From contig JAZUGR010000008.1 of NCBI GenBank assembly GCA_045641345.1, forward strand, positions 1 to 50,425: a stretch of DNA of 50,425 bases. The letters are read 5' to 3'. This stretch comes from Cacconaster sp045641345 (lineage in GTDB: Bacteria > Bacteroidota > Bacteroidia > Bacteroidales > UBA932). Shown here one piece after another: positions 40,403 to 48,710 of this stretch. Made by a program: the position numbers and the translations under genes. How positions within the stretch are numbered: position 1 is the stretch's first letter; every line of letters begins with the position of its first letter. A model generated the notes under the pieces. It saw only the letters and a program-made list of their open reading frames with translations. It ran no database searches and was not told the origin of the DNA.

Positions 40403-42501
40403 CACGATATGTTTGAGTAATCCTTTACGGTGAACTTTATGTTCTTGAGGTTTTCTGCAAGGGACGCATTCTCCGGCTTCGACAGGGTCGGGTCGTCGGA
40501 GAGGATGGCTGCGGCATCGCTGCGCGCCAGGGAAAGTATCCCCGAGTCTTTTGCCAGATCCGATATGTGGAGGTCAAGTGCCAGCCCGCTCTGCCTCGTT
40601 CCCTCGAAATCGCCGGGGCCGCGCATCTTCAGGTCGGCTTCTGCAAGTTCGAATCCGTCGTTGGTGCTGCACATCATATCGAGCCTCTTGCGGCTTTCGT
40701 CGCTCAGCTTGTATCCGCTCATCAGTATGCAGTACGACTTTTCGGCTCCGCGTCCGACCCTTCCCCTCAGTTGGTGGAGCTGCGACAGCCCGAACCTTTC
40801 GGCGCTCTCGATAACCATTACGGAGGCATTTGGCACATCCACGCCAACCTCTATGACCGAGGTGGATACCAGTATGTGCGCCTTGCCCTTTACGAAGAGG
40901 TCCATATCGAATGCCTTGTTTTCGGGCCTCTGCTGCCCGTGCACCACTGCCGTTATGTATTCCGGAGCCTTGAACTCCTCCGTTATCGCAAGGTAGCCCT
41001 CCTGCAGGTTCTTGTAGTCCATCTTTTCGGATTCCTTGATGAGGGGATACACGATGAACACCTGCCTTCCGGCCTTTATCTGGTTCCGCATGAACCTGTA
41101 GAGGTCGCTGCGCCTGTTTTCGGTCCAGTGTACGGTCTGCACGGGTTTGCGCCCCGGAGGCAGCTCGTCGAGCACCGATACGTCGTGGTCGCCGTAGAGT
41201 GTCATTGCCAGAGTGCGCGGGATGGGGGTGGCTGTCATTACCAATATGTGCGGAGCGGTGCTGGCCTTGCTCCAGAGGCGGGCACGCTGCTCCACTCCGA
41301 AGCGGTGTTGCTCGTCGATCACGGCGAGACCCAGGTTGCTGAAATTGACCGTGTCTTCAATCAGGGCGTGGGTGCCGAATATGATGTCGACCGAGCCGTT
41401 TTCAAGCCCGGCGAGAATCTCCTTCCTCTCCGCGGCCTTTGTGGTGCCGGTCAGTATCGCCGCCCTGACCCCGGTGCCTTCGATATATCTTGCTATGCCG
41501 CTGTGGTGCTGCCTTGCCAGAACTTCGGTAGGCGCCATTATGCAGGCCTGGTAGCCGTTGTCCACCGCCATCATCGCCGAAAGGATGGCAACCATCGTCT
41601 TGCCGCTGCCCACGTCGCCCTGGAGCAGGCGGTTCATCTGCTTTCCGGAGAGCATATCGGCCCGTATTTCGTGCAGCACCCTTTTCTGCGCCCCGGTGAG
41701 GGGGAACGGGATATTGGCGTAAGTGCCGTTGAAAGCCTTGCCTATATGCTTGAACACCAGTCCGTCGGCGTTGCGCGTGCGGATGTTCTTCTGCCTGAGA
41801 AGCGACAGCTGCAGGTAGAACAGTTCCTCGAACTTGAGCCTTTCGACAGCCTTTTCAAGCTCTTTTGTCCCCTGCGGGAAATGGATGTTGCGCAGGGCAG
41901 TCCTGAGAGGGCAGAGGCCTCTCGACTCCATCAGGCTGCGCGGCAGGGTCTCCTCCACTTTCTCCAGCACTTTTTCGAGCAGGGTGGCCTGCAGTTTGGC
42001 GAAGGCCTTGTTGCCCAGGCCGGAGTTGTGCAGTTTTTCGGTGCTGGAATAGATTCCCGAAAGGGTGCCTGTCATCGCCAACCGCTCCTCGGTGGCAGGA
42101 TCGACCTCCGGATGCACCAGATTGTAGCTCTCGCCGAATATCGACGGCTTGCCGAAGACGATGTATTCCTGCCCTGCCTTGAGCTTTTCCTGCATCCACT
42201 TTATCCCCTTGAAGAACACGAGGTCTATCGTACCCGTGCCGTCGCTCAGGGAGGCTATGAGCCTTGCGCCGCGGCCCTCCACCGTGCGGATGGAGGTGAT
42301 GCGCCCGCGGAGCTGGATGTAAGCCATATTGGAATCGATCTCTCCGATGGAATGGAAACGGGAACGGTCGACGTATCTGAACGGGAAAGTGTACAGCATG
42401 TCACGGAACGTGAATATTCCGAGTTCGCTCTGCAGGAGGAGGGCTCTCTTGGGCCCCACTCCGGGAAGGTATTTGATTTCGGTTGCGAGCAGGCTGTCCA
42501 T
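40402..42501 (-). CDS. recG: ATP-dependent DNA helicase RecG
   Basis: A 699-residue branch-migrating helicase that regresses stalled forks. The N-terminal wedge/OB domain (residues about 1-220, YLPGVGPKRALLLQSELGI) leads to SF2 motifs: LLQGDVGSGKT (Walker A, near 294), VIDEQHRFG (DEQH, near 393), TATPIPRTL, and QLRGRVGRG (motif VI). Length is standard. A TTG-initiated extension at 42510 is possible, but the ATG at 42501 is chosen. Its -7 box TATTTTTG (42515-42508) sits only 6 bp upstream, so the transcript is probably leaderless. nfo follows with a 1-bp overlap, and pdxA is divergent. Confidence 0.95.
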   Translation of the reverse strand: MDSLLATEIKYLPGVGPKRALLLQSELGIFTFRDMLYTFPFRYVDRSRFHSIGEIDSNMAYIQLRGRITSIRTVEGRGARLIASLSDGTGTIDLVFFKGIKWMQEKLKAGQEYIVFGKPSIFGESYNLVHPEVDPATEERLAMTGTLSGIYSSTEKLHNSGLGNKAFAKLQATLLEKVLEKVEETLPRSLMESRGLCPLRTALRNIHFPQGTKELEKAVERLKFEELFYLQLSLLRQKNIRTRNADGLVFKHIGKAFNGTYANIPFPLTGAQKRVLHEIRADMLSGKQMNRLLQGDVGSGKTMVAILSAMMAVDNGYQACIMAPTEVLARQHHSGIARYIEGTGVRAAILTGTTKAAERKEILAGLENGSVDIIFGTHALIEDTVNFSNLGLAVIDEQHRFGVEQRARLWSKASTAPHILVMTATPIPRTLAMTLYGDHDVSVLDELPPGRKPVQTVHWTENRRSDLYRFMRNQIKAGRQVFIVYPLIKESEKMDYKNLQEGYLAITEEFKAPEYITAVVHGQQRPENKAFDMDLFVKGKAHILVSTSVIEVGVDVPNASVMVIESAERFGLSQLHQLRGRVGRGAEKSYCILMSGYKLSDESRKRLDMMCSTNDGFELAEADLKMRGPGDFEGTRQSGLALDLHISDLAKDSGILSLARSDAAAILSDDPTLSKPENASLAENLKNIKFTVKDYSNIS

Positions 42502-42507
42502 ATGGTG

Positions 42508-42544
42508 CAAAAATACAATTTTTGAGAAGAGTTTTCTATATTTG
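42508..42544. promoter_or_regulatory. Divergent promoters of recG and pdxA
   Basis: Minus-strand -7 box TATTTTTG (42515-42508) serves recG; plus-strand -7 box TATATTTG (42537-42544) serves pdxA, 11 bp before its ATG. Both predicted transcripts have nearly no 5' leader. Confidence 0.55.
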
Positions 42545-42555
42545 TAGTTTGGAAA

Positions 42556-43644
42556 ATGAATATTATGGGACAGAAAACAATAATAGGGATAACTCAGGGT
42601 GATACCAACGGTATCGGCTATGAGGTTATCGTGAAGGCTCTTTCGGATGCCAGGATCCTGGAGATGTGCACACCCGTGGTGTACGGCTCATCACGCTTCT
42701 TCGGCATGTTCCGCAAGGAGATACCCGAGACCGACCAGATAGCCACGAACGTGATTTCGACCGTGGCTGATGCGCGGCCCAAACGCGTGAACATAATCAA
42801 TGCGGTTCCGGACAATCTCGCCGTTGAGATCGGCCAGCCGGCCCTTGACGGGGCCAAGGCCGCCAAGGCCTCTCTCGAAGCGGCCACTGCCGATCTGCTT
42901 GCCGGAAAGATAGATGCTATGGTAACGGCTCCATTCAACAAGCATACGATGCACGATGCCGGGTTCGGATTTTCCGGACATACCGAATATCTGATCAATG
43001 CAACGGGGGTTGGCGACGGGCTCATGTTCCTGTGCAGCAGTCACCTCAAGGTGGGCGTGGCAACCAACCACCTGCCCATTTCGAAGGTGGCCCCGTCAAT
43101 CAACAAGGATCTGATAGTTGGCAAGCTCCGCCTGATGAACGCCTCTCTGGTGAAGGATTTCGGCCTTGTGCGTCCGAAAATCGCGGTCCTCGGTCTCAAT
43201 CCCCACGCCGGTGACGGCGGATTCCTGGGCTCGGAGGAGATTGACGTCATTGCTCCGGCAGTGGCTGCGGCCACGTCCGAGGGTATCCTGGCCTTCGGCC
43301 CGTATCCGGCCGATGGATTTTTCGGCTCCGATATGGTCAACGGTTTCGATGCCGTGCTTGCGATGTACCACGATCAGGGAATGATTCCTTTCAAGTCGTC
43401 GTCGTTCGACGACGGAGTCAACTTCACCGCCGGCCTGCCGGTTGTGCGCACTTCGCCCGACCATGGCACTGCTTTTGCAATAGCCGGTAAGAACCAGGCT
43501 GACCCGGGGTCGATGCTTTCGGCCATATTCTGTGCGATAGATATTTGCAACAATCGTCGCAAATATGCCGAAATGACGGCCAACCCTATGGAAGTCAAGG
43601 TGTTTGAAGGTCCCAAATACGAACGCACCATAACTCCGGAGTAG
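42556..43644 (+). CDS. pdxA: 4-hydroxythreonine-4-phosphate dehydrogenase
   Basis: A 362-residue metal-dependent dehydrogenase that oxidises 4-phosphohydroxy-L-threonine in the DXP-dependent pathway of pyridoxal phosphate synthesis. Recognisable are IGITQGDTNGIGYEV, GHTEYL with a metal-ligand His, LGLNPHAGDGG and AMYHDQGMIPFK with the second His. The C-terminal domain closes with a GTAFAIAGKNQADPGSM segment. The ATG at 42556 is used; a second ATG lies 3 codons on. The predicted transcript leader is only a few bases. rnhA starts 4 bp after the stop. Confidence 0.93.
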   Translation: MNIMGQKTIIGITQGDTNGIGYEVIVKALSDARILEMCTPVVYGSSRFFGMFRKEIPETDQIATNVISTVADARPKRVNIINAVPDNLAVEIGQPALDGAKAAKASLEAATADLLAGKIDAMVTAPFNKHTMHDAGFGFSGHTEYLINATGVGDGLMFLCSSHLKVGVATNHLPISKVAPSINKDLIVGKLRLMNASLVKDFGLVRPKIAVLGLNPHAGDGGFLGSEEIDVIAPAVAAATSEGILAFGPYPADGFFGSDMVNGFDAVLAMYHDQGMIPFKSSSFDDGVNFTAGLPVVRTSPDHGTAFAIAGKNQADPGSMLSAIFCAIDICNNRRKYAEMTANPMEVKVFEGPKYERTITPE

Positions 43645-43648
43645 GGAT

Positions 43649-44119
43649 TTGGAAAGACCTCCCATAACGATGTTCACCGACGGAGCCTGTTCCGGCAATC
43701 CCGGTCCGGGCGGTTTTGGGGTGATTCTCCGTTGCGGCAATCTTGAAAAGGAGATTTCGGGCGGATATGCGTGCACCACAAACAACCGTATGGAACTGCT
43801 GGCCGTGATTACCGGTCTGGAGGCTATCAAATGGAGCAATGCCGATGTCACCGTGTGGAGCGACTCGTCGTATGTGGTTGATGCCGTGGAGAAGGAATGG
43901 GTGTTCGGATGGGAAAGGAAGGGGTTCTCGGGCAAGGCCAACCGGGACCTCTGGACGCGGTTCCTTGCGGTTTACCGCCGCCACAACGTGAAGTTCCGCT
44001 GGATACGCGGCCACAACGGGCATCCTGAGAACGAGCGGTGCGATGCGATGGCCGTAGCGGCCTGTACCTCTCCCTGTCTTGCCAGGGATGAGGGTTTTGA
44101 AAAGGATGGATTGATATGA
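43649..44119 (+). CDS. rnhA: Ribonuclease HI (TTG start)
   Basis: A 156-residue RNase HI that degrades RNA in RNA-DNA hybrids. Catalytic residues lie in FTDGACSGNPGPGG (Asp), NNRMELLAV (Glu), VWSDSSYVV (Asp) and HPENERCDAMA (Asp), and the conserved HNGHPENE loop is intact. The chosen start is the TTG at 43649 with a weak GGGA site before it, because the first ATG (43670) would remove part of the first beta-strand (MERPPIT precedes MFTDG). The start is uncertain. It is 4 bp after pdxA and overlaps the M23 peptidase start by 4 bp (ATGA). Confidence 0.9.
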   Translation: MERPPITMFTDGACSGNPGPGGFGVILRCGNLEKEISGGYACTTNNRMELLAVITGLEAIKWSNADVTVWSDSSYVVDAVEKEWVFGWERKGFSGKANRDLWTRFLAVYRRHNVKFRWIRGHNGHPENERCDAMAVAACTSPCLARDEGFEKDGLI

Positions 44120-45072
44120 AAAGAATTACTATAGCGGGTGCAATCCTGCTGATGATGAATGTCTTTGCCGGGGCGCAGTCTCCGGACTCGCTTGATGTGA
44201 ATGCCGGCAATGACTTCAATGTCGATGCTGATAGTCCCAGGGTGATAGACACTCTTGATACCGACGACAAGTTCGTCAAGATTCTGATGTATGAAAACTA
44301 CACGTGGGCTTTCGTCGACATCGGGCGGCCCATCATCGATACGGTGGGTTTCTACGACGGCTGGGATTCCGACCGTATCCACGCCTTCAAGGGAATGCCT
44401 CTCGATTCGCTGCCGGATGAGATTGACCTGCGCCTTGTGGATGACGTCCATCCTTTCTGTATCCCTGTGAGCGGCCCTGTGCGTTCGGGATTCCACTTCA
44501 GGTCGAAGCGTGAACATCAGGGTGTCGACGTGGGTCTGGCTCTCGGCGATACTGTCCGCGCCGCATTCGACGGAGTCGTGCGCTATACCGGAGCAGGCAA
44601 GGCCACGGGAGGTTATGGCGGTCTTGTCATAATACGCCACAACAACGGGCTTGAAACCTACTATGCCCATCTTTCGAAGCGGCTTGTGGTCGTCGACGAG
44701 ATAGTGAGGGCAGGGGAGCCGATCGGCCTGGGAGGCAGCACGGGCCACAGCACCGGGCCGCATCTCCATTTCGAGACCCGCTACCACGGCAAGCCGTTCG
44801 ACCCGCTCAGGGTGGTCGATTTCGACAACAACAGGCTGAGGGATACGCTAATCACCCTCAAGAAGCACTATTTCAGCATCTACTCCCACTATGGGATGAC
44901 CGACAAGGAGTCAAAGGCAGCTTCGGGACGCATAGTGTATGTGGTCAAGAAAGGCGACAGCCTCGGTCGCATAGCCGTGAAATACGGCACAACGGTGAAC
45001 AAGCTCTGCAAGCTTAACAAGCTCACAGCAAAGTCCGTTATCCGACCCGGGCAGAGGATTATCGTGCGGTAG
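44116..45072 (+). CDS. Secreted M23 metallopeptidase with LysM domain
   Basis: A 318-residue envelope protein with a signal peptide (MKRITIAGAILLMMNVFAGA), an unassigned N-terminal part, an LytM/M23 zinc endopeptidase domain (about residues 110-235) and one C-terminal LysM peptidoglycan-binding module (about 273-318). The zinc site is intact: H134-x3-D138 in HQGVDV and HLH at 216-218, with GHSTGPHLHFE. An active peptidoglycan hydrolase in the periplasm is therefore likely. The order M23 then C-terminal LysM is usual in this phylum. It overlaps rnhA by 4 bp. Confidence 0.9.
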   Translation: MKRITIAGAILLMMNVFAGAQSPDSLDVNAGNDFNVDADSPRVIDTLDTDDKFVKILMYENYTWAFVDIGRPIIDTVGFYDGWDSDRIHAFKGMPLDSLPDEIDLRLVDDVHPFCIPVSGPVRSGFHFRSKREHQGVDVGLALGDTVRAAFDGVVRYTGAGKATGGYGGLVIIRHNNGLETYYAHLSKRLVVVDEIVRAGEPIGLGGSTGHSTGPHLHFETRYHGKPFDPLRVVDFDNNRLRDTLITLKKHYFSIYSHYGMTDKESKAASGRIVYVVKKGDSLGRIAVKYGTTVNKLCKLNKLTAKSVIRPGQRIIVR

Positions 45073-45075
45073 GAA

Positions 45076-45495
45076 TCAGATGGAGGTCACCTCTTTCAGC
45101 GCCGAGGTGTCGATACTCTCCGCTTTGTCGCTGATGGAGATTATCCTGTCGACAATGTATTTGGTGTGGCCCCTCCAGGGCAGTTTGCCGAAGTATTCCT
45201 TATAGTGGAGTTCGAGTATCTTGCCGCTGTTGAGCATCAGCTTTTCGGCCAGTTCGCGGTCGGCCACCGAAAACTCGAAAGTGTTTGACTGTATGCCGCT
45301 GCCGGTGCTCTGCGACCGCAGACCCGTCTGAATCAGCTTGCCCTCGTAGGTTTTCCATACGAGCCCTTTGTAAACCACGTAGTTCAGTTCGCCGTTGCGT
45401 ACCCCTTCGCCGAATACGAAGTAGAACCTGACGTAGATGAATATTGCCAGTGCTGCCACTATGGTGCCGGCGATTATCATAAGTGCCTTTTTCAT
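45076..45495 (-). CDS. Small single-pass membrane protein, unknown function
   Basis: A 139-residue protein with one N-terminal transmembrane helix (MKKALMIIAGTIVAALAIFIYVRF). The rest is a soluble, mostly beta domain (VRNGELNYVVYKGLVWKTYEGKL, FEFSVADRELAEKLM, LHYKEYFGKLPWRGHTKYIVDRI). I know homologues as 'hypothetical protein' in Bacteroidales and cannot assign a role. The helix could also be an uncleaved signal. The ATG at 45495 starts the helix; the longer frame to 45564 is rejected because the -7 box (TAATTTTG, 45529-45522) lies inside it. It is convergent with the M23 gene, with a 3-bp gap. Confidence 0.7.
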   Translation of the reverse strand: MKKALMIIAGTIVAALAIFIYVRFYFVFGEGVRNGELNYVVYKGLVWKTYEGKLIQTGLRSQSTGSGIQSNTFEFSVADRELAEKLMLNSGKILELHYKEYFGKLPWRGHTKYIVDRIISISDKAESIDTSALKEVTSI

Positions 45496-45521
45496 TGACT
45501 TGGTAATTATATGGTCTGCTG

Positions 45522-45548
45522 CAAAATTACTTTTTTTTGCTATCTTTC
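45522..45548. promoter_or_regulatory. Divergent -7 elements of the membrane protein and asparaginase genes
   Basis: TAATTTTG (45529-45522) reads on the minus strand. TATCTTTC (45541-45548), one base off TAnnTTTG, reads on the plus strand 27 bp before the asparaginase ATG. Confidence 0.4.
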
Positions 45549-45575
45549 GAAAAATTAGTTTCAAACCTATTTCAA

Positions 45576-46610
45576 ATGAACGGGCGTTCCAAACTGCTTC
45601 TCATCTACACCGGCGGAACAATCGGAATGAAGGAGGACCCTTCGACCGGTGTTCTGGTGCCATTCGACTTTTCGTGCCTCGTGGATGAGGTGCCCGAACT
45701 TTCCAAGTTCAGCGTAACGATAGACCCCTATACGTTCGATCCACTCATCGATTCCTCCAACGTGGAGCCGACGATGTGGCGTTCGCTGGCGCAGCTGATA
45801 TTCGAGCGGTATGACGACTACGACGGGTTTGTGGTGCTGCACGGCACCGACACCATGGCTTATTCGGCATCGGCACTGAGCTTTATGCTAGGCGGGCTGG
45901 GCAAGCCGGTCATATTCACAGGCAGCCAGCTGCCGATAGACGTGCCGCGTACCGACGGCAAGGAGAATCTCATCTCCTCGGTGGAGATAGCCTCCGCCAA
46001 GGATCCGTGCGGCAGGGCCATGGTCCCCGAGGTGTGCATCTTCTTCGACTGCCGTCTGCTGAGGGGGAACCGCGCCACCAAGATAAATTCAGTGGGCTTC
46101 GACGCTTTCGATTCGCCCAATTATCCTCCGCTGGCCACGGCGGGCATCAACATCAAGTACAACAGCCCGTTCGTGCACTACACCACTCAGCCCACCTTCT
46201 CCGTCCGCACCGAGCTCGATACGAGGGTCTCGATAATCAAGATCCACCCGGGTATAACGCCCCATATAGCCAGACACCTGCTCTGCGACCCGGATATCCG
46301 TGCCGTGATTCTGGAAACCTACGGCTCGGGTAACGCCATATCGGCAGGATGGTTCGTCGATATCGTCAAGGAGGCCTGCGACAGCGGCAAGATTGTGCTC
46401 AACGTGTCGCAATGCCTCCACGGCAGTGTGGATATGGACCTCTATGCCACCGGGCTTGCGCTCAAGGAGGCCGGTGTGGTTTCGGGCTACGACTCCACCA
46501 CGGAGGGCGCCCTTGGCAAACTGTTCCATCTGATGGGTATCAGTTCCGATAACGCCTGGGTGAAGCGTATGCTCGAGGAAAACCTCAAGGGTGAAATTTC
46601 AAAAAAATAG
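45576..46610 (+). CDS. ansA: Type I (cytoplasmic) L-asparaginase
   Basis: A 344-residue asparaginase that hydrolyses asparagine to aspartate and ammonia. The two catalytic threonine segments are LIYTGGTIG near residue 10 and HGTDTMAYSAS near 88; GSQLPIDVPRTDGKENL and ETYGSGNA follow. No signal peptide is present, which fits type I. The ATG at 45576 is used; the frame from 45537 crosses the promoter. Its 3' end is separated by only 4 bp from the DUF4301 start, so the two are probably one transcript. Confidence 0.92.
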   Translation: MNGRSKLLLIYTGGTIGMKEDPSTGVLVPFDFSCLVDEVPELSKFSVTIDPYTFDPLIDSSNVEPTMWRSLAQLIFERYDDYDGFVVLHGTDTMAYSASALSFMLGGLGKPVIFTGSQLPIDVPRTDGKENLISSVEIASAKDPCGRAMVPEVCIFFDCRLLRGNRATKINSVGFDAFDSPNYPPLATAGINIKYNSPFVHYTTQPTFSVRTELDTRVSIIKIHPGITPHIARHLLCDPDIRAVILETYGSGNAISAGWFVDIVKEACDSGKIVLNVSQCLHGSVDMDLYATGLALKEAGVVSGYDSTTEGALGKLFHLMGISSDNAWVKRMLEENLKGEISKK

Positions 46611-46614
46611 AGAT

Positions 46615-47994
46615 ATGACTATTGAAGAACAGATTGAGCGCTTCCGCAGCGGCTTCCCGGCTCTGAATATCGTTTCTCCGGCCACTCCGGCCAAAGGTAT
46701 CAAGGTGCTTTCCGCTTTGCAGGTCGATGAGGCTGCAGCCTATGCCTCGAAAGCGCGCGTGAACGGCAGATGCAAGTTTGTGCCGGCCTCCGGGGCTGCT
46801 TCAAGGATGTTCAAGGATATATTCTCCGGCCTCGAATCGCCCAACGATGCGGTGGCTCTCCTGCGGAGGGATATCAGGAGGTTCGCCTTCTATACCCCGG
46901 AACTGTTCGATGGCCGTGACGCCGCCCTGGTGATGCTCTCCGACAATGGCCTCGGATATGGCAGCAAGCCCAAGGGGGTGATAAGATTCCACCGTTATCC
47001 CTCCGGAGAATGCCGCACCGCATTCGCCGAGCATCTGGTGGAGGGTCAGGACTATATGCGCGGCAGCGACGGCGTGGTCAATCTCACATTCACCATCTCG
47101 CCTGAGCACAGGCCTCTTTTCGAGGAGGCCCTCGCCGAAGTCGCCGACAAGTATGAGAGGCGCTACGGGGTGCGCTTCAACGTGAGGTTCACCTATCAGG
47201 ATCCGGCCACCGACACGATTGCCGTGGATATGGACAACAATCCCTTCCTCAAGGAGGCCGGCACCGTTCTGCGCCGTCCGGCCGGGCACGGGGCCCTGAT
47301 ATACAATCTCAATGAAGTGGAGGAGGAGCTGGTCTCGATAAAGAACATCGACAATGTGGCCAACGAGCGTCTGCTTCCCGTCACTTCGCGCTACAAAAAG
47401 GCGCTGATGGGGGAGGCCCTGCGCCTGCGCGACCGCATATTCGGATATCTTGATGCCCTCGATACCGTGCCCGGGGAGGCTCTGCTGTATGAGATAGAAT
47501 ATTTCCTGCGCAATGAACTGTGCGTCGAACTGCCTGAGGCCGTGTCTCACGCGCCGATGCACGTCAAGGCCGATTTTCTGCGGTCCAAGCTAAACAGACC
47601 TATCCGTGTGTGCGGTATGGTGCGCAATACGGGCGAGCCCGGTGGCGGACCCTTCATCGTGCGCTTTTCCGATGGCTCCACTTCGCTTCAGATTCTGGAA
47701 AGCGTGCAGCTCGACCGCAAGTATCCGGATGCAACGCACTTCAATCCGGTCGATCTGGTGTGCTGCCTGCGCAACTACCGCGGCGGGAAGTTCAATCTGA
47801 CCAGGTATGTCGACCCGCAGACCGGCTTCATCTCGCATAAGAGCTATCACGGGCGCGACCTCAAGAGCCTCGAACTGCCCGGATTATGGAACGGCGCGAT
47901 GAGCGACTGGAACACAATGTTCGTCGAGGTTCCGGTCGAAACCTTCAACCCGGTCAAGACCGTGCTCGATCTGCTGCGTCCCTCACACATATAA
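46615..47994 (+). CDS. DUF4301 protein
   Basis: A 459-residue protein of the Bacteroidota family DUF4301, function unknown. The N-terminal segment FVPASGAASRMFKDIFSG resembles a nucleotidyltransferase start (family pattern GxGxR/SR). Other conserved stretches are GVIRFHRYPSGECRTAFAEHL, VDMDNNPFLKEAGTVLRRPAGHGAL and the C-terminal GLWNGAMSDWNTMFVEVPVETFNPVKTV. There is no signal peptide. The nucleotidyltransferase idea is a pattern likeness only. It is co-directional with asparaginase upstream (4 bp) and is followed by the grpE promoter. Confidence 0.8.
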   Translation: MTIEEQIERFRSGFPALNIVSPATPAKGIKVLSALQVDEAAAYASKARVNGRCKFVPASGAASRMFKDIFSGLESPNDAVALLRRDIRRFAFYTPELFDGRDAALVMLSDNGLGYGSKPKGVIRFHRYPSGECRTAFAEHLVEGQDYMRGSDGVVNLTFTISPEHRPLFEEALAEVADKYERRYGVRFNVRFTYQDPATDTIAVDMDNNPFLKEAGTVLRRPAGHGALIYNLNEVEEELVSIKNIDNVANERLLPVTSRYKKALMGEALRLRDRIFGYLDALDTVPGEALLYEIEYFLRNELCVELPEAVSHAPMHVKADFLRSKLNRPIRVCGMVRNTGEPGGGPFIVRFSDGSTSLQILESVQLDRKYPDATHFNPVDLVCCLRNYRGGKFNLTRYVDPQTGFISHKSYHGRDLKSLELPGLWNGAMSDWNTMFVEVPVETFNPVKTVLDLLRPSHI

Positions 47995-48031
47995 TCGCCG
48001 GGCGGCATTTTACTGACAATTTGACGCAAAT

Positions 48032-48065
48032 GCAAGGTATGGCAGATTATTTGCCGTACCTTTGC
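48032..48065 (+). promoter_or_regulatory. grpE promoter inside an inverted repeat
   Basis: The -7 box TACCTTTG (48057-48064) lies 31 bp before the ATG at 48095. It forms one side of an imperfect palindrome: GGTATGGCA (48036-48044) and TGCCGTACC (48052-48060) pair over nine positions with one G-T wobble, and outer GCAA/TTGC flanks extend it. No -33 TTTG lies at the usual spacing, and no CIRCE element is seen. Confidence 0.5.
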
Positions 48066-48094
48066 GCGTTGTAATACGACAGATACCCGTTTGT

Positions 48095-48676
48095 ATGAAA
48101 AAGAACAAGGAACATAAGAATCAGAAAGACCTCCGGGAGGACGCGGTGCAGAGTGGTCAGGCTGCGGAGGCTGCAGAGGCTGCGGAAGGCGTCGCTGCAG
48201 AAGGTGTCGAAGCATCTCCGGAAGAGGATGAAACCGCAAGTCTGAAGGCTCGAATGGAGGAATTGAATGACAAATATGTCAGGCTCGTGGCAGAGTTCGA
48301 CAACTACCGCCGCCGTACGGCGAGGGAGCGCCTGGAACTGATAGAACAGGCCGACAGGGACGTGCTTCTCGGCTTCCTGCCGGTTGTGGACGATTGCGAG
48401 AGGGCTCTCGACGTGCTCCGCAAGTCGGATGCGTCAGCTGCGGCAGTGGAGGGTACGGAACTGATTCTCACCAAACTCTTCAATTATCTCAAGTCGAAGG
48501 GCGTAACCCGCATCGAGGCCAAGGGGGAGGATTTCAACACCGACCTTCACGAGGCTGTTGCGCAGTTCCCCGCTCCGAGCCTGGAGATGAAGAACAAGGT
48601 GATCGACGTCACCGAGAACGGATATCTTCTCCGCGGCAAGGTGATGCGTTTCGCCAAGGTTGTAGTGGGCATCTGA
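48095..48676 (+). CDS. grpE: Nucleotide exchange factor GrpE
   Basis: A 193-residue homodimeric nucleotide exchange factor for DnaK. The N-terminus is low-complexity Glu/Ala-rich (AAEAAEAAEGVAAEG). It is followed by the long coiled-coil helix (KARMEELNDKYVRLVAEFDNYRRRTARERLEL) and the C-terminal beta-wing domain ending VTENGYLLRGKVMRFAKVVVG, which is the family signature. Length is normal. The ATG at 48095 follows the -7 box by 31 bp. dnaJ begins 34 bp after the stop; dnaK is not in the window. Confidence 0.94.
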   Translation: MKKNKEHKNQKDLREDAVQSGQAAEAAEAAEGVAAEGVEASPEEDETASLKARMEELNDKYVRLVAEFDNYRRRTARERLELIEQADRDVLLGFLPVVDDCERALDVLRKSDASAAAVEGTELILTKLFNYLKSKGVTRIEAKGEDFNTDLHEAVAQFPAPSLEMKNKVIDVTENGYLLRGKVMRFAKVVVGI

Positions 48677-48710
48677 TAACGATGAGGCGGCCCCGATGGG
48701 CCGGAAAGCT

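Noticed and set aside
40567..42525. A 652-codon open frame antisense to nearly all of recG
   Set aside because: It mirrors recG codon by codon, has no recognisable domain and arises from GC-rich codon use in the true gene.
47997..48012. Terminator after the DUF4301 gene (GCCGGGCGGC then ATTTTA)
   Set aside because: The stem is only about 4 bp with a 2-nt loop and the T-run is short.
48001..48094. CIRCE (HrcA) operator before grpE
   Set aside because: No TTAGCACTC-N9-GAGTGCTAA or near match is present.
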